Counted from the stretch's first letter, positions 1-8,123 are shown. The stretch: 64,000 nt of DNA from a bacterium (GCA_016786595.1 JAEUWB010000053.1:1-64000); one strand, 5' to 3'. A program made the numbers and translations. The notes: generated from the letters alone by a model not told the origin.

Positions 1-78
1 CTGAGCTACGCTCAGGCTCTCCTCCCGCACCAATCGCACCGCCTCGGCCTTAAACTCCTTACTGTATCTCTTTCTCAT
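1..78 (-). CDS. IS3-family transposase OrfA, N-terminal fragment
   Basis: The minus strand encodes an N-terminus starting MRKRYSKEFKAEAVRLVREE, the usual opening of the helix-turn-helix OrfA subunit of IS3-family transposases. A good ribosome binding site (AAGGAG) lies just upstream of the ATG at 78. Only 26 codons are in the window; the rest, and OrfB, lie past the left edge. OrfA binds the element's terminal repeats; OrfA and OrfB combine by frameshifting in the family. The start and family are clear; whether the element is intact is unknown. Confidence 0.75.
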   Translation of the reverse strand, partial: MRKRYSKEFKAEAVRLVREESLSVAQ

Positions 79-130
79 ACGTTCTCCTTATCACAGGTTT
101 ATACCTGTCCGGAAAACTGGGGGAGGTTCA
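1..130 (-). mobile_element. IS3-family insertion sequence, one end only
   Basis: The stretch reads on the minus strand as a transposon terminus. It begins around position 130 with a TGAACC...CCAG...TTTTCCGGAC type end, typical of IS3-family terminal inverted repeats. A short palindrome follows (ACAGGT at 93-98 against ACCTGT at 103-108), then an orfA start. The element continues beyond the left edge, so its other end and target duplication cannot be seen. Family placement rests on the OrfA N-terminus and the terminus style. Confidence 0.7.
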
Positions 131-155
131 GTCTGACGAATCGTATGACTCAGTG

Positions 156-356
156 ATGAATATATTGTGGGTACTAGCTGGCAAAGCTACAAATAGCAAT
201 AATCCGAAAGACAGATGTAAGTGGGTTAAGAAAGAAATGCATAATCTATCTAAAGGTAAAAGGCGGATTCCTGAAAATCAGCAAAAATATGACGATCTTA
301 AGCAATTATGGAAATTTTACTGTAGAAACGAGTACGGTAGTGGTAGAAGAAAGTAA
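156..356 (+). CDS. Small basic hypothetical protein next to IS end
   Basis: A 66-residue ORF from the ATG at 156 (a GTG lies one codon earlier at 153). The product is lysine/arginine-rich and ends in a basic GSGRRK tail, with two cysteines. I recognise no family. It is more AT-rich than the housekeeping genes to the right and lies between an IS end and another orphan ORF, which suggests acquired DNA. No strong Shine-Dalgarno sequence is seen, so it may not be translated. Confidence 0.35.
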   Translation: MNILWVLAGKATNSNNPKDRCKWVKKEMHNLSKGKRRIPENQQKYDDLKQLWKFYCRNEYGSGRRK

Positions 357-400
357 GAAATAATAAGAGCGAAAATTAATATATTTATTTTATTAGTATT

Positions 401-844
401 ATGAAAAATAGAAATGCAAGTAAGAAATGTTATTGGTATTGGGCAGAGCTCGTAGTGGCTTATATTGTCACGAAAGATCTTAATAGAAAGAATTACGTGG
501 GAAAATTTGAAAAAAGGCTTTTAGTAGCTTATGCCAATAATCCGCACGATGCATATAAGGTATTTATGAATGCATCTAAGCGTGCTAATTGCGGCACAAA
601 AAAAACACCCCTTACCAGAGTCAATAATAAGTCAATTGTGTCTAGATCTCTCGGGTTAAGTAAATTTGGAGTAAGTCTTGAGAATATATCAAACTGCATT
701 TCAGATAATTATTCCCCATGTGAAGTTTACTGGTCTGAGGGCCGAAGTAACATTAAAAAGCTGAAGTCAACAATACCGCGACAGGATAAATTGCTTAATG
801 ATGTGGTAAGGTTCGTCAAATCACACGGCCATGAATTACAATGA
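401..844 (+). CDS. Hypothetical protein, orphan
   Basis: A 147-residue ORF with ATG start at 401 and a stop at 842-844. The product is basic, with aromatic residues near the N-terminus (a CYWYW motif at about 10-14) and no membrane segment or motif I can assign. It is AT-rich like the smaller ORF before it and unlike the genes after 1080, so both may be remnants or cargo linked to the IS3 element. Its length and undisturbed frame favour a real gene over chance. Confidence 0.5.
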   Translation: MKNRNASKKCYWYWAELVVAYIVTKDLNRKNYVGKFEKRLLVAYANNPHDAYKVFMNASKRANCGTKKTPLTRVNNKSIVSRSLGLSKFGVSLENISNCISDNYSPCEVYWSEGRSNIKKLKSTIPRQDKLLNDVVRFVKSHGHELQ

Positions 845-854
845 CATATGCTGT

Positions 855-896
855 TTTGATAGCTGGTACAGGGTTTTTGATAGCTGGTACAGGGTT
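855..896. repeat. 21-bp perfect tandem duplication
   Basis: The 21-mer at 855-875 is repeated exactly at 876-896 (core GATAGCTGGTACAGGG). It lies in the 235-bp non-coding stretch between the orphan ORF and the DUF192 gene. I saw no other feature in that stretch. The copy is recent, since it has no mismatches, and fits replication slippage or a scar in the IS-flanked accessory segment. Confidence 0.85.
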
Positions 897-1079
897 ACTT
901 TCCCAAGCAAACGCACATAATCTCAAATGGTACTAAAAACTAAAATATTTCGGACAGCACGCAACAAATAGATAAATCTGGACGATACAGTAGTTGGAGG
1001 TGTAATTTCAGGTTCTAAAAAGAGCGCTAGAAAGTAACCCAGTACCAGAAGTTAAAGCGTTTATAAAAAGAAAAACTGC

Positions 1080-1448
1080 TTAGCTAGTCACATCCCACTT
1101 AATGGCAAGCCTAATCCCTGCTGTGATTTGTAGTTTTGAAATTGTACCAGCGGGCAATTCAATAATAATACTTGTATTTTTAATATAACGCGAAAAACGC
1201 CAGGGCCTAAGGTCGGACTTCAGCGCTAAAATATAGTAATCGGCGTTGCAAAATAAAACATCAATCGGATAACGCAAAAAACAAGTATGAATCGAACTCG
1301 CTCGATCTAAGACCAAACCTTCATGCGCCTCTAAACGAGGAGAACCTAAAAGACCAAAAAGCCGCGCAAAAAATGTATCAGCCCGATAAACGGTAAGCTC
1401 AGTACTGCCAAATATTTTCAACTTCCCAGATTGAAGATCTCTAATCAT
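1080..1448 (-). CDS. DUF192 family protein
   Basis: A 122-residue protein with the DUF192 pattern: an R-LFGLLG segment near residues 29-35, a central HTCFLRYPIDVLFCNAD stretch (the family's F-M--T-IPLDI-F-D motif), and the C-terminal ELPAG motif followed by a short segment. The family adopts a small beta-barrel; its biochemical role is not established. Most members are exported, but this one shows no signal peptide, so it may be cytoplasmic or need a different start. It stands alone, divergent from the sigma-factor gene. Confidence 0.75.
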   Translation of the reverse strand: MIRDLQSGKLKIFGSTELTVYRADTFFARLFGLLGSPRLEAHEGLVLDRASSIHTCFLRYPIDVLFCNADYYILALKSDLRPWRFSRYIKNTSIIIELPAGTISKLQITAGIRLAIKWDVTS

Positions 1449-1588
1449 AACAGCATCTTATACAAAACTAATCATGCCAGGAAAATATAAATTCCTACTC
1501 AAGCGCACAGATTCGAACACCTGAGCCATAACCAGTTTAAGCAAGCAATTGCAGGATTAGAAAGGTTTTTTTTCGGAGCGCTCATAAT

Positions 1589-2317
1589 ATGTCAGCACCA
1601 CTTCTTAAATCCACAAAGAAGACCCCTCAGACACTAAATAGTGAAGAGAAAGTAGTAATTATTCTCGAACACCAAGACTTTGCACGAAGAATCGCCTGGA
1701 AAATGCTCAACCACTGGCGCATCCGCCTCGAGAGCGATGAAGTGGAAAGCGTTGTTGGCTGCGCTCTGTGCGAAGCAGCAGAACGCTACGACACATCCTT
1801 TGATGCCAGCTTTAAGACATTTCTTTTTTACCACTTGCGAGGCCTGCTACTACGAGAAATTACGGCCTCAGTACGAGCACGTTGCAATATACCACTTGTG
1901 CTATTTCTCGGTGATGATCGCGAAGTAATTGTGGAAAGGGTGCTTGAGCCGTTAACCGAATACAATACACCAGAAAGCATGATCATCCATCGTGAGAAGG
2001 CAAACTTGTGCAAAGACGCACTAGCGACATTGGATGAAATGGAAAAAGAAGTACTTAAGCGACATTTCGTAGACGATCAGAATATTGTCGATATTGCCAA
2101 CGAACTTGGATACTGCCGCTGCCATATTTCAAGAGTAAAAAATAAAGCAATCCGCAGCTTGAGTAAAACAGTAGGAGTAATTACTAAGCCACTCGGGCTT
2201 GGATCGGCTGCACTTGCAAAAAAGAATGAAGCGCGCAGCAAATACACTGGTGGACGCGGTCGGCGTAAACAAGAAGCCCAGACTAATACTCAACTTAAGC
2301 TCGTTGTCAGTAAGTAG
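1589..2317 (+). CDS. RNA polymerase sigma-70 family factor
   Basis: A 242-residue protein. Residues about 24-95 match sigma region 2 (AERYDTSFDASFKTFLFYHLRG resembles the core-binding and -10 helices) and 142-192 match region 4 (LDEMEKEVLKRHF, then a helix-turn-helix with CHISRVKNKAIRSL). Region 3 is reduced, as in FliA/SigF-like or stress-type alternative factors. A basic tail of about 45 residues follows. GGAG lies about 10 nt before the ATG. It probably directs polymerase to a special promoter set; no anti-sigma gene is adjacent. The gene is followed by xseA with a short gap. Confidence 0.85.
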   Translation: MSAPLLKSTKKTPQTLNSEEKVVIILEHQDFARRIAWKMLNHWRIRLESDEVESVVGCALCEAAERYDTSFDASFKTFLFYHLRGLLLREITASVRARCNIPLVLFLGDDREVIVERVLEPLTEYNTPESMIIHREKANLCKDALATLDEMEKEVLKRHFVDDQNIVDIANELGYCRCHISRVKNKAIRSLSKTVGVITKPLGLGSAALAKKNEARSKYTGGRGRRKQEAQTNTQLKLVVSK

Positions 2318-2361
2318 ATTAGCGAGTTTTCTCTGCCGACTCTCTATGTTATCAGTAGCTG

Positions 2362-3801
2362 ATGCTTAGAGCTAAATATGACGAAACGCTTGCGATCCTT
2401 CAATTCTTTGGCGACACATACAATGCCAAAGACGATATTAAGCTACTTGGCAAAGCGCGCTGGCGTGGAGATATAAAATGCTGGGAAGTGTCAGTACCAG
2501 CGAATACAGAGCTCTCAAGCCTACTCGCTAAATTCCCACACGAAGTTAAAATTGAGCAGTCGAGCACAGTTCAAGCAGAAAACTCTAGCGTGCCTGCACT
2601 TAGCGTATTTGAACTTAACCTTAAACTTCAAGCTGCAATCCATCAAGCATTTCCCGGAACTATTCTGCTCAAAGCAATCGTTAGTTCCGTTAAGCGACAA
2701 ACAAATCGAGCCTTTATCGAAATCCGGGATGAGCTAGACGCAACATGTGAAATGAGTTGCATGGCAACTACCGACATGCAGAAGTTCTTTGATGCATACG
2801 AGAAAATAGGCTTCCCTCTAGATCTAGATTTAAATGTCTTATTTTCTGTGCAAGTCTCTATCGCAGGTAGCGGCGGCAGAGTCTTGTTAAAGATTATCGA
2901 GGTATTTCCGGAGTATACACTGGGTAAGGCACAGCAGGCGAGGGAGCTAACAAACGAGCGGCTGAAAAAGGAAGGTCTTTTTGAGTTGAATCGCAATAAA
3001 AGACTGCCTGTGTTGCCGATTAGATTGGCCGTCCTCACTAGCAAATCTGGCACAGTAATTAATGATTTTTTATCCTCCTTAGAGGTCGCTAGATTTGGCT
3101 TCGAGGTAATTTGGAGACATATTCCTGTACAAGGACACTCGGCAGAACGGGCAATTGTTGAGGCTCTGCGCTCATTTGCGTGTAACACTGAGGAGCACCA
3201 GGTCGATGCAATCATTCTCATCCGCGGCGGCGGAAGTGCAGGGGACTTATCGATTTTTAATTCTTACGAGATAGCTAAGGCAATTTGCCTAGCAGACATT
3301 CCAGTGCTTACAGCGATTGGCCACCAAGCTGATCAATCATCAGCTCAAGACGTTAGCTATCAAGCATTTGGAGTGCCTAAAGACATCGGACGCTTTCTTG
3401 CTGATATAATTCTTAACTTACGCAAAGAGTTAGAGCAGCGCGTGCTACAAGTTAGAAATTTATCAACTGAGATTATTAACTACTGGCAACAACGCCTCCA
3501 GTCGTTAAGTGCATTAGCACTAGCTCGAAGCGCTTCGATTCCAGATAGGGCGCAATTACAGCTGCAGCAACTCTCTAGTAAAGCCGGAATGCTTGCCCAG
3601 CAGCTAGTTCTTGAAAAAATCCAATGGACTGAGCAGCGTAGCCAATTGCTTGATTTATCTTCGCCGCAACGACAGCTCGAACGCGGCTTTATTCTCTGTC
3701 GACAAAATGGTCGGCTAGTTAAGTCGCTAAGTGCTGCTGACTACGAGAACCCGCTTGAATTGCAGTTCAAAGACAAGGTCGCAAAAGCAAAACTTTTATA
3801 A
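2362..3801 (+). CDS. xseA: Exodeoxyribonuclease VII large subunit, with N-terminal extension
   Basis: Catalytic subunit of ExoVII, which degrades single-stranded DNA with XseB. Residues about 80-185 form the OB-fold domain and 215-330 the catalytic core (RLAVLTSKSGTVINDF and IILIRGGGSAGDL). The C-terminal coiled-coil region is shorter than usual. The first 80 or so residues are extra: most XseA proteins begin close to the OB fold. The extension carries a pattern (ARWRGDIKCWEVSVPA at 32-47) reminiscent of HARP-like domains. xseB follows 24 bases later, so the two form an operon. Confidence 0.95.
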   Translation: MLRAKYDETLAILQFFGDTYNAKDDIKLLGKARWRGDIKCWEVSVPANTELSSLLAKFPHEVKIEQSSTVQAENSSVPALSVFELNLKLQAAIHQAFPGTILLKAIVSSVKRQTNRAFIEIRDELDATCEMSCMATTDMQKFFDAYEKIGFPLDLDLNVLFSVQVSIAGSGGRVLLKIIEVFPEYTLGKAQQARELTNERLKKEGLFELNRNKRLPVLPIRLAVLTSKSGTVINDFLSSLEVARFGFEVIWRHIPVQGHSAERAIVEALRSFACNTEEHQVDAIILIRGGGSAGDLSIFNSYEIAKAICLADIPVLTAIGHQADQSSAQDVSYQAFGVPKDIGRFLADIILNLRKELEQRVLQVRNLSTEIINYWQQRLQSLSALALARSASIPDRAQLQLQQLSSKAGMLAQQLVLEKIQWTEQRSQLLDLSSPQRQLERGFILCRQNGRLVKSLSAADYENPLELQFKDKVAKAKLL

Positions 3802-3825
3802 GATAAAGCACAGAGGAAACTTGAG

Positions 3826-4080
3826 ATGGCAAAGCAAGATACGACGGAAAATAAAACGGGGAGTTTTACCAGTCACTATACTAAGATCGAAACCTTAGTG
3901 AAGGAATTAGAAACGAATAAAATTAGCGTAGATGAGCTGATTCCGCGCTTAGAATCTGCCTTAGATTCCTTACAAGTTTGCAAGTCAATGTTGTCTAAAA
4001 CTCAGCTGCGTTTAAGTGAGATCAAACAGGAATTGGAACAGTTAGCGACTGATGAGTTGCCGAGCGCTGAAGATGCCTAG
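3826..4080 (+). CDS. xseB: Exodeoxyribonuclease VII small subunit
   Basis: An 84-residue, mostly helical acidic protein with the XseB pattern: an early Y-xxIxxLVKELET helix, the ISVDELIPRLESALDSLQVCKS segment, and a heptad-rich second helix. In the family several small subunits wrap the coiled-coil arms of one XseA. It lies directly downstream of xseA with AGAGGAAACTTGAG as ribosome binding region, and the pair ends at a hairpin terminator. Confidence 0.9.
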   Translation: MAKQDTTENKTGSFTSHYTKIETLVKELETNKISVDELIPRLESALDSLQVCKSMLSKTQLRLSEIKQELEQLATDELPSAEDA

Positions 4081-4084
4081 CGAG

Positions 4085-4115
4085 TGTCTCGCCGTAGGCG
4101 AGGCCTTTTATTGTT
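4085..4115 (+). terminator. Rho-independent-like terminator after xseB
   Basis: A perfect hairpin CTCGCC-GTA-GGCGAG at 4088-4102 begins a few bases after the xseB stop and is followed by CCTTTTATTGTT, a short T-rich run. It separates xseAB from the convergent receiver-like gene at 4136-4543. Confidence 0.6.
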
Positions 4116-4135
4116 ACACCAAAAGGTGAAACGCT

Positions 4136-4543
4136 CTAATGCATGTAGTTGGATTTTTTCGGCTGTTTGTTTTGGTCTGCTGCAGCTGTAGCCATTAAAA
4201 GAGTTTTTTGAATTGCTTCTAGACTGTCAGCTTTATTTGTAAAGAAAATATCTGTCTCACGCATGCCAGTTTTACCGGATGTCTGCACGAAGACCGGCGG
4301 ATGTGTTCCGACTAGACCTTCCAAGAAGGCCTCGCGTTCGGCAGAATACTCATCGTCTAAATTAACTAAAATCGCATCAATCGCTTGGGTTTCTAGAATT
4401 GTAAATGCCTCGTCACTGTCCTCAGCGTAAATGAACTCCAAGGGTGGAAGCCCAGTCAGTACACGCGCAATGCATTCCCAGACTTGAAATGAAGCCTGTG
4501 ACTCATCAATTAGTAAAAACCGTCTTGGTGACTCTTCGTGCAT
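4136..4543 (-). CDS. Receiver-domain-like protein, stand-alone
   Basis: A 135-residue protein with the layout of a response-regulator receiver domain: an acidic pair after the first strand (LLIDES), a candidate phospho-acceptor after strand three (AILVNLDDE), a Thr/Ser after strand four (FVQTSG) and a Lys after strand five (FFTNKA). There is no output domain. The weak match around the phospho-acceptor means it could be a degenerate receiver. No kinase gene is nearby. It faces xseB across the terminator. Confidence 0.55.
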   Translation of the reverse strand: MHEESPRRFLLIDESQASFQVWECIARVLTGLPPLEFIYAEDSDEAFTILETQAIDAILVNLDDEYSAEREAFLEGLVGTHPPVFVQTSGKTGMRETDIFFTNKADSLEAIQKTLLMATAAADQNKQPKKSNYMH

Positions 4544-5057
4544 AAATCCGATTAAAACCTGTTATTGGCCTTTAAATGACCTATATCTATAGGGTCGGAT
4601 GAATCTGATTATTTCTAAAGCATTCCGAAATCGCTCTACGCCTGATAAGAAACATTATCGGGCATAAACCCGCATACGAAGGTGAATTTAGACCACTTAG
4701 CAGCTAGTGCGTAAAATAAGCATGTCAAAGGAAATAGCTGAGGATTGTCTGAAAATGTGGGGATTGCAGAGAATAGCCGAACCGTAAAGAGGGAAAAAAA
4801 GAAAAACTAAAAACGAGTTGCATTGCGGTAAGCTCAATAAGATCACCTTCTAGATGCGCTCTTACGGAGCTTACCGCTGACTGCCAAAACCAAGCAAAAC
4901 TGAACAAAAACCTATAAAACATTTGCTACTTCTGCAATCCTATACAAACTAATACTTCGTATCTATAGGACTTAAAAGTAATATCTGCAGAATGAACTTT
5001 CTTTCTTAGAATTTTTTACCACAGAAAATCTACTACCATACTTAGGATGCAAAACTT
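4544..5057. other. Structured 0.5-kb intergenic region
   Basis: No convincing gene lies here. Three symmetric elements are visible: a 14-nt palindrome CCTATATCTATAGG at 4580-4593, 37 nt upstream of the receiver-like gene; a stem-loop at 4640-4663 (9-bp arms, one G-T pair, 6-nt loop); and an 11-bp perfect inverted repeat GCGGTAAGCTC at 4825-4835 against 4867-4877. The 10-mer TATCTATAGG recurs at 4960-4969. These may be operators or a small RNA. Confidence 0.5.
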
Positions 5058-5990
5058 CTAACTAGGATTCGTGGAGTAGAAATCTTCGTTTTTTCCAGGT
5101 GGCTGCGTCTTCCAGCGTCGGTGTATCCAAAACCACTCCTCAGGATAGTTTTTAACTAATACTTCAATACGGGAATGTAATTCTTGAGTAAGGTCATGAA
5201 CCTTCTCGGTAACACTCTTGCCCTGCAACTTAGCTTGCATCAACTCAGCATGAATGTAGAACCGATCATCACCGAGTGATCGTATCGCAGCAAAAATGAT
5301 TGGAGCAGAAGTTCTTTCCGCAGCAAGCGCAACAGACTTTGTAGCCGATGCTGTGTGGCCAAAGAAGTTAATGAATACTGCGTGATTAATTTTAACATTT
5401 TGGTCGATTAGCATAGCTACATCGCAACCACTCTGTAGATTTGACACAATCTTCTGATATGCACCTTTACGCTCGAAAACAGTGTTCTTTGTTAGATTGC
5501 GGCGCCGATTGATCCAGCGATCTGTATACTTTAAGTCGAGTCCACGTGCCAGGATCGATGTCGGGCGAGAGAGTAAGGCATGTACATGCACGAGTAATTC
5601 AAAACATCCATAATGCACAGTTGCAATAATAATCCCCTTACCTTCTGCCTGTTTTAGCGCAGTATCAAAAACTTTGTGAGCCTCTGCATATTCAAAATGC
5701 TGCTTGGCCCACTCCAGGGAATAATTCTCTAGCGTCAAAAAATAGTAAAAATTTAAGCCTAAGCCAGCAATCGACTGACGAAAGATTTTAACTCGCGCAG
5801 TTTGAGTAAGTTCAGGAAATACATGTTCCAAATTTCGTAAGGCAACGGCCTTAAACTTGGGCACAGCTGAAATCCCAAGCGCAGTCAATGTCATGCAGAT
5901 TTGCTTGCCAAGCTTTGCAGGTAAAATTCTGACTGCTAGGTAACAGCAATTGAGAAATGTTAATGTAAGTAAATCGATTAAGGTCTTCAC
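5058..5990 (-). CDS. LpxL/HtrB-family lipid A acyltransferase
   Basis: A 310-residue member of the lysophospholipid/lipid A acyltransferase family. An N-terminal hydrophobic anchor precedes the catalytic HX4E motif (His126, Glu131 in HYGCFE). A MLIDQNVK segment and the C-terminal EWFWIHRRWK motif are characteristic of LpxL/LpxM. In the family the enzyme adds a secondary acyl chain to Kdo2-lipid A at the inner membrane, so the cell very likely makes lipid A. It is the last gene of a minus-strand run starting with the IHF gene. Which acyl position it uses cannot be read from sequence. Confidence 0.88.
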   Translation of the reverse strand: MKTLIDLLTLTFLNCCYLAVRILPAKLGKQICMTLTALGISAVPKFKAVALRNLEHVFPELTQTARVKIFRQSIAGLGLNFYYFLTLENYSLEWAKQHFEYAEAHKVFDTALKQAEGKGIIIATVHYGCFELLVHVHALLSRPTSILARGLDLKYTDRWINRRRNLTKNTVFERKGAYQKIVSNLQSGCDVAMLIDQNVKINHAVFINFFGHTASATKSVALAAERTSAPIIFAAIRSLGDDRFYIHAELMQAKLQGKSVTEKVHDLTQELHSRIEVLVKNYPEEWFWIHRRWKTQPPGKNEDFYSTNPS

Positions 5991-6015
5991 TTACCCTCTC
6001 CTACCCTACTAGCAT

Positions 6016-6783
6016 TTACTCATTTTCAGTGGTTGATTTCAGCGAATCAGAAATATGTTCGAGGTCGTTTGCTGAGCTCGATCTCAGTACTCCTGAGGAA
6101 ATGCCGATGATCACTAGAATCAAGCAGATGATAGTTGCTGGCACAGAAATAGCAAAAAGTATACTGCAGATAGTAAAGAGTGAACTCGCACCGAGTAGCA
6201 GTTTAGTTGCACGTGACCATAAATAAAAACTAGTAAAGCTAGCAAACACGTACAGTACAGTTAGAAATAGCGGGACAATTGATTTGTTTGTGCCACCAAC
6301 GCTGATCGTCTGAACTTGATTGGGGGTCATGAGTGTCTGAGCAGGATGCTCGTATAGAAATGCCAGATACAGGCATTCAATTAACATTATGGCCATGATT
6401 GGTATGCTTGAATAAAGAAGAGCCGCCACAAGATCCACATAGCGCGCCTGATAGCGCTGATACTTAGCCGCCCCATACTGACCGAATGCTAATACCAAAA
6501 CGCTAGCTAGTAGAGCAAAAACTGAGCAAAAAATTGAAAGCTGTGAAATGCGATCGGCATTACTGCCACTACAAATTACAGAAATCAAGAGTTGAATTAG
6601 CGTCCAGGCCTTTGCCCCAAGCATGATTCTTAAGGCTGGCAAGAGGATTGCCGCTATCACTAAGGAAAAAAAGAAGCGTGGCAAGGCTGTTGAAAACAAG
6701 ATACGAAAGCTTCGATCTGGCCTGTACGGTATTGTTGCAATAGCAGACAGAGAGCTAAAAAACGACGGCTTTGCTCGCGGCAT
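6016..6783 (-). CDS. Multi-pass membrane protein of unknown function
   Basis: A 255-residue protein with about five or six hydrophobic segments (roughly 30-55, 80-105, 120-145, 165-190, 200-230). Its short basic N-terminus should stay in the cytoplasm, and its polar acidic tail holds SSSANDLEHISDSLKSTTENE-like sequence. The overall pattern recalls Yip1/YIP1-type five-helix proteins, but I see no diagnostic motif. It lies 25 bases before the acyltransferase and 6 bases after the preceding gene, so it is co-transcribed with both. Confidence 0.7.
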   Translation of the reverse strand: MPRAKPSFFSSLSAIATIPYRPDRSFRILFSTALPRFFFSLVIAAILLPALRIMLGAKAWTLIQLLISVICSGSNADRISQLSIFCSVFALLASVLVLAFGQYGAAKYQRYQARYVDLVAALLYSSIPIMAIMLIECLYLAFLYEHPAQTLMTPNQVQTISVGGTNKSIVPLFLTVLYVFASFTSFYLWSRATKLLLGASSLFTICSILFAISVPATIICLILVIIGISSGVLRSSSANDLEHISDSLKSTTENE

Positions 6784-6789
6784 ATTATC

Positions 6790-7311
6790 CTACTCTTTTT
6801 GATCCTTATGCTCAGGTAAGATGTCAATTTCTGCAGCACGTCGCACTCGCTCATAGCGTTTGGTCGGTGCCTTGCCGGTGGTAATTAATGAATAAACTGA
6901 ACCAAAAAGATCGAGTATAAATCCAATGGTAAGGCCGCCTAGAAAAGCTACAACTAATAACTTTGCCAACCCGCGACCGCCTTGCCCTGGAACATTACTT
7001 AGAAAAAGCGGTAGCGTCTGAATGTCTTTGGTGAAAAGTAGCAGAGTCGGCATACCATCGGCATTCTGCATGGCTGCACTGCTTTGCGAATTGTAAAAAT
7101 TAACCCGTCCTTGACTTTGGGCCTCAACGCGTAGAGCCCAGTTGTTCCAATGTCTGATTTGTCTGCAGTAAGCTGTTGACTCGCCTTGTTGCCGGGCAAA
7201 CCATCTTGTCGCACCCGGATTATCAACACAACGGTCAACGCAAAACTTTAAAAATAATGAAATCAGTAAAATGCCTAGAAATGATCCAAGTATCTTTCCT
7301 GCTGGTAGCAT
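6790..7311 (-). CDS. Two-helix membrane protein of unknown function
   Basis: A 173-residue protein with an N-terminal membrane segment at about 8-22 and a second at about 116-140 (a glycine-rich KLLVVAFLGGLTIGFILDLF helix). About 90 residues between them would sit outside the membrane, and a basic-to-acidic tail follows. Three cysteines lie at or after the first helix. No family is recognised. Its place between two other unknowns and the acyltransferase suggests an envelope role, which is inference from context only. Confidence 0.65.
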   Translation of the reverse strand: MLPAGKILGSFLGILLISLFLKFCVDRCVDNPGATRWFARQQGESTAYCRQIRHWNNWALRVEAQSQGRVNFYNSQSSAAMQNADGMPTLLLFTKDIQTLPLFLSNVPGQGGRGLAKLLVVAFLGGLTIGFILDLFGSVYSLITTGKAPTKRYERVRRAAEIDILPEHKDQKE

Positions 7312-7334
7312 TTGTTTGGTTACTTTTTACTAAA

Positions 7335-7616
7335 CTAATTTAGTACTTGAGCTGAGTTAGTAATGCCATAAAGTGTCCAGTAATACGCAGTCTGCCCTTG
7401 CCAAAGCGACTGCCCAGAGAGCATCAATTCCCATCCAGCAGCAGGAGTCGACTGTGCGCCCTTTGAAATCAGAGCCAATTCTTCTCCTGAGCATGTGGTT
7501 ACGATTTCAAGGCGATCCTTCCTTTCGTCCCATTTGCTAGGCTTAATGCCGGGCTGGTGTGCCCCGAGTAATACATCCTTAATTACGACACGTCGCGAAA
7601 TATTAGGCACAACCAA
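7335..7616 (-). CDS. Small protein of unknown function
   Basis: A 93-residue ORF starting 2 bases after the IHF stop codon, so translation is probably coupled. The sequence is mixed alpha/beta with a GWELMLSGQSLWQGQTAYYW stretch near the C-terminus. It has no signal peptide and no known motif. The tight spacing on both sides supports a real gene in the IHF-to-acyltransferase operon. Confidence 0.55.
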   Translation of the reverse strand: MVVPNISRRVVIKDVLLGAHQPGIKPSKWDERKDRLEIVTTCSGEELALISKGAQSTPAAGWELMLSGQSLWQGQTAYYWTLYGITNSAQVLN

Positions 7617-7618
7617 TC

Positions 7619-7909
7619 CTATGAGGCAGAATCTTCAACTTTGAGGCGATCTTTTAATTCCTTACCGACCTTAAATGCAGGTAGTCGCTTAGGATTGACC
7701 CATATTTTCTCACCAGTCTTTGGGTTACGTCCCCAATAACTGCCATAGTCCTTAACGACAAAACTTCCGAATCCACGGATTTCAATGCGCTTACCAGTCT
7801 GCAGCGCTGTTTTCATCTGAGTCAGAATTAAATTTACAATGTCTTCAGCCTGTTGATGACCGAGGCCATTGCGCTCTGCAAGAACTTCAACTAATTCGGA
7901 CTTGTTCAT
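7619..7909 (-). CDS. ihfB: HU/IHF-family DNA-bending protein, IHF-beta-like
   Basis: A 96-residue DNABII protein. The MNKSELVEVLAE start, the GKRIEIRGFGSF segment and the GRNPKTGEKI beta-arm with its intercalating proline are diagnostic. The RIEIRGFGSF version and the FKVGKELKDRL tail favour IHF beta over HU. The protein bends DNA as a dimer and helps regulate transcription and recombination. It heads an operon of unknown envelope genes and an LpxL-like gene. An alpha partner is not in this window. Confidence 0.9.
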   Translation of the reverse strand: MNKSELVEVLAERNGLGHQQAEDIVNLILTQMKTALQTGKRIEIRGFGSFVVKDYGSYWGRNPKTGEKIWVNPKRLPAFKVGKELKDRLKVEDSAS

Positions 7910-7950
7910 AAGTGTCTCCCAAGAACTAATAAATACTAAATTCTTTAAAA

Positions 7951-8024
7951 TGCCCCCGATAGGATTTGAACCTATGACCCCAGGTTTAGGAAACCTGTGC
8001 TCTATCCAGCTGAGCTACGAGGGC
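7951..8024 (-). tRNA. tRNA-Arg (CCT)
   Basis: A complete cloverleaf on the minus strand: 7-bp acceptor GCCCTCG/CGGGGGC, D-arm GCTC/GAGC, anticodon stem CAGGT/ACCTG with loop TTCCTAA (anticodon CCT), and T-arm ATAGG/CCTAT with TTCAAAT. Discriminator A. CCA is not encoded. It decodes AGG. It lies between the IHF and NlpD-like genes. Confidence 0.95.
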
Positions 8025-8123
8025 ATGCATCTACCTGCACTCTATACCTCAAACTGATAATGGTTCAATCCCTTCAAACCCCTAACATTTAAGGCAAATT
8101 CTACTCCGATTGTTACTTTGCCG

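Noticed and set aside
2643-3221. 192-residue minus-strand ORF opposite xseA
   Set aside because: A shadow of xseA; xseA is confirmed by motifs in its own frame.
4725-4922. 65-residue minus-strand ORF in the spacer before the LpxL-like gene
   Set aside because: No ribosome binding site, low-complexity Phe/Ser sequence, and it crosses the inverted repeat at 4825/4867.
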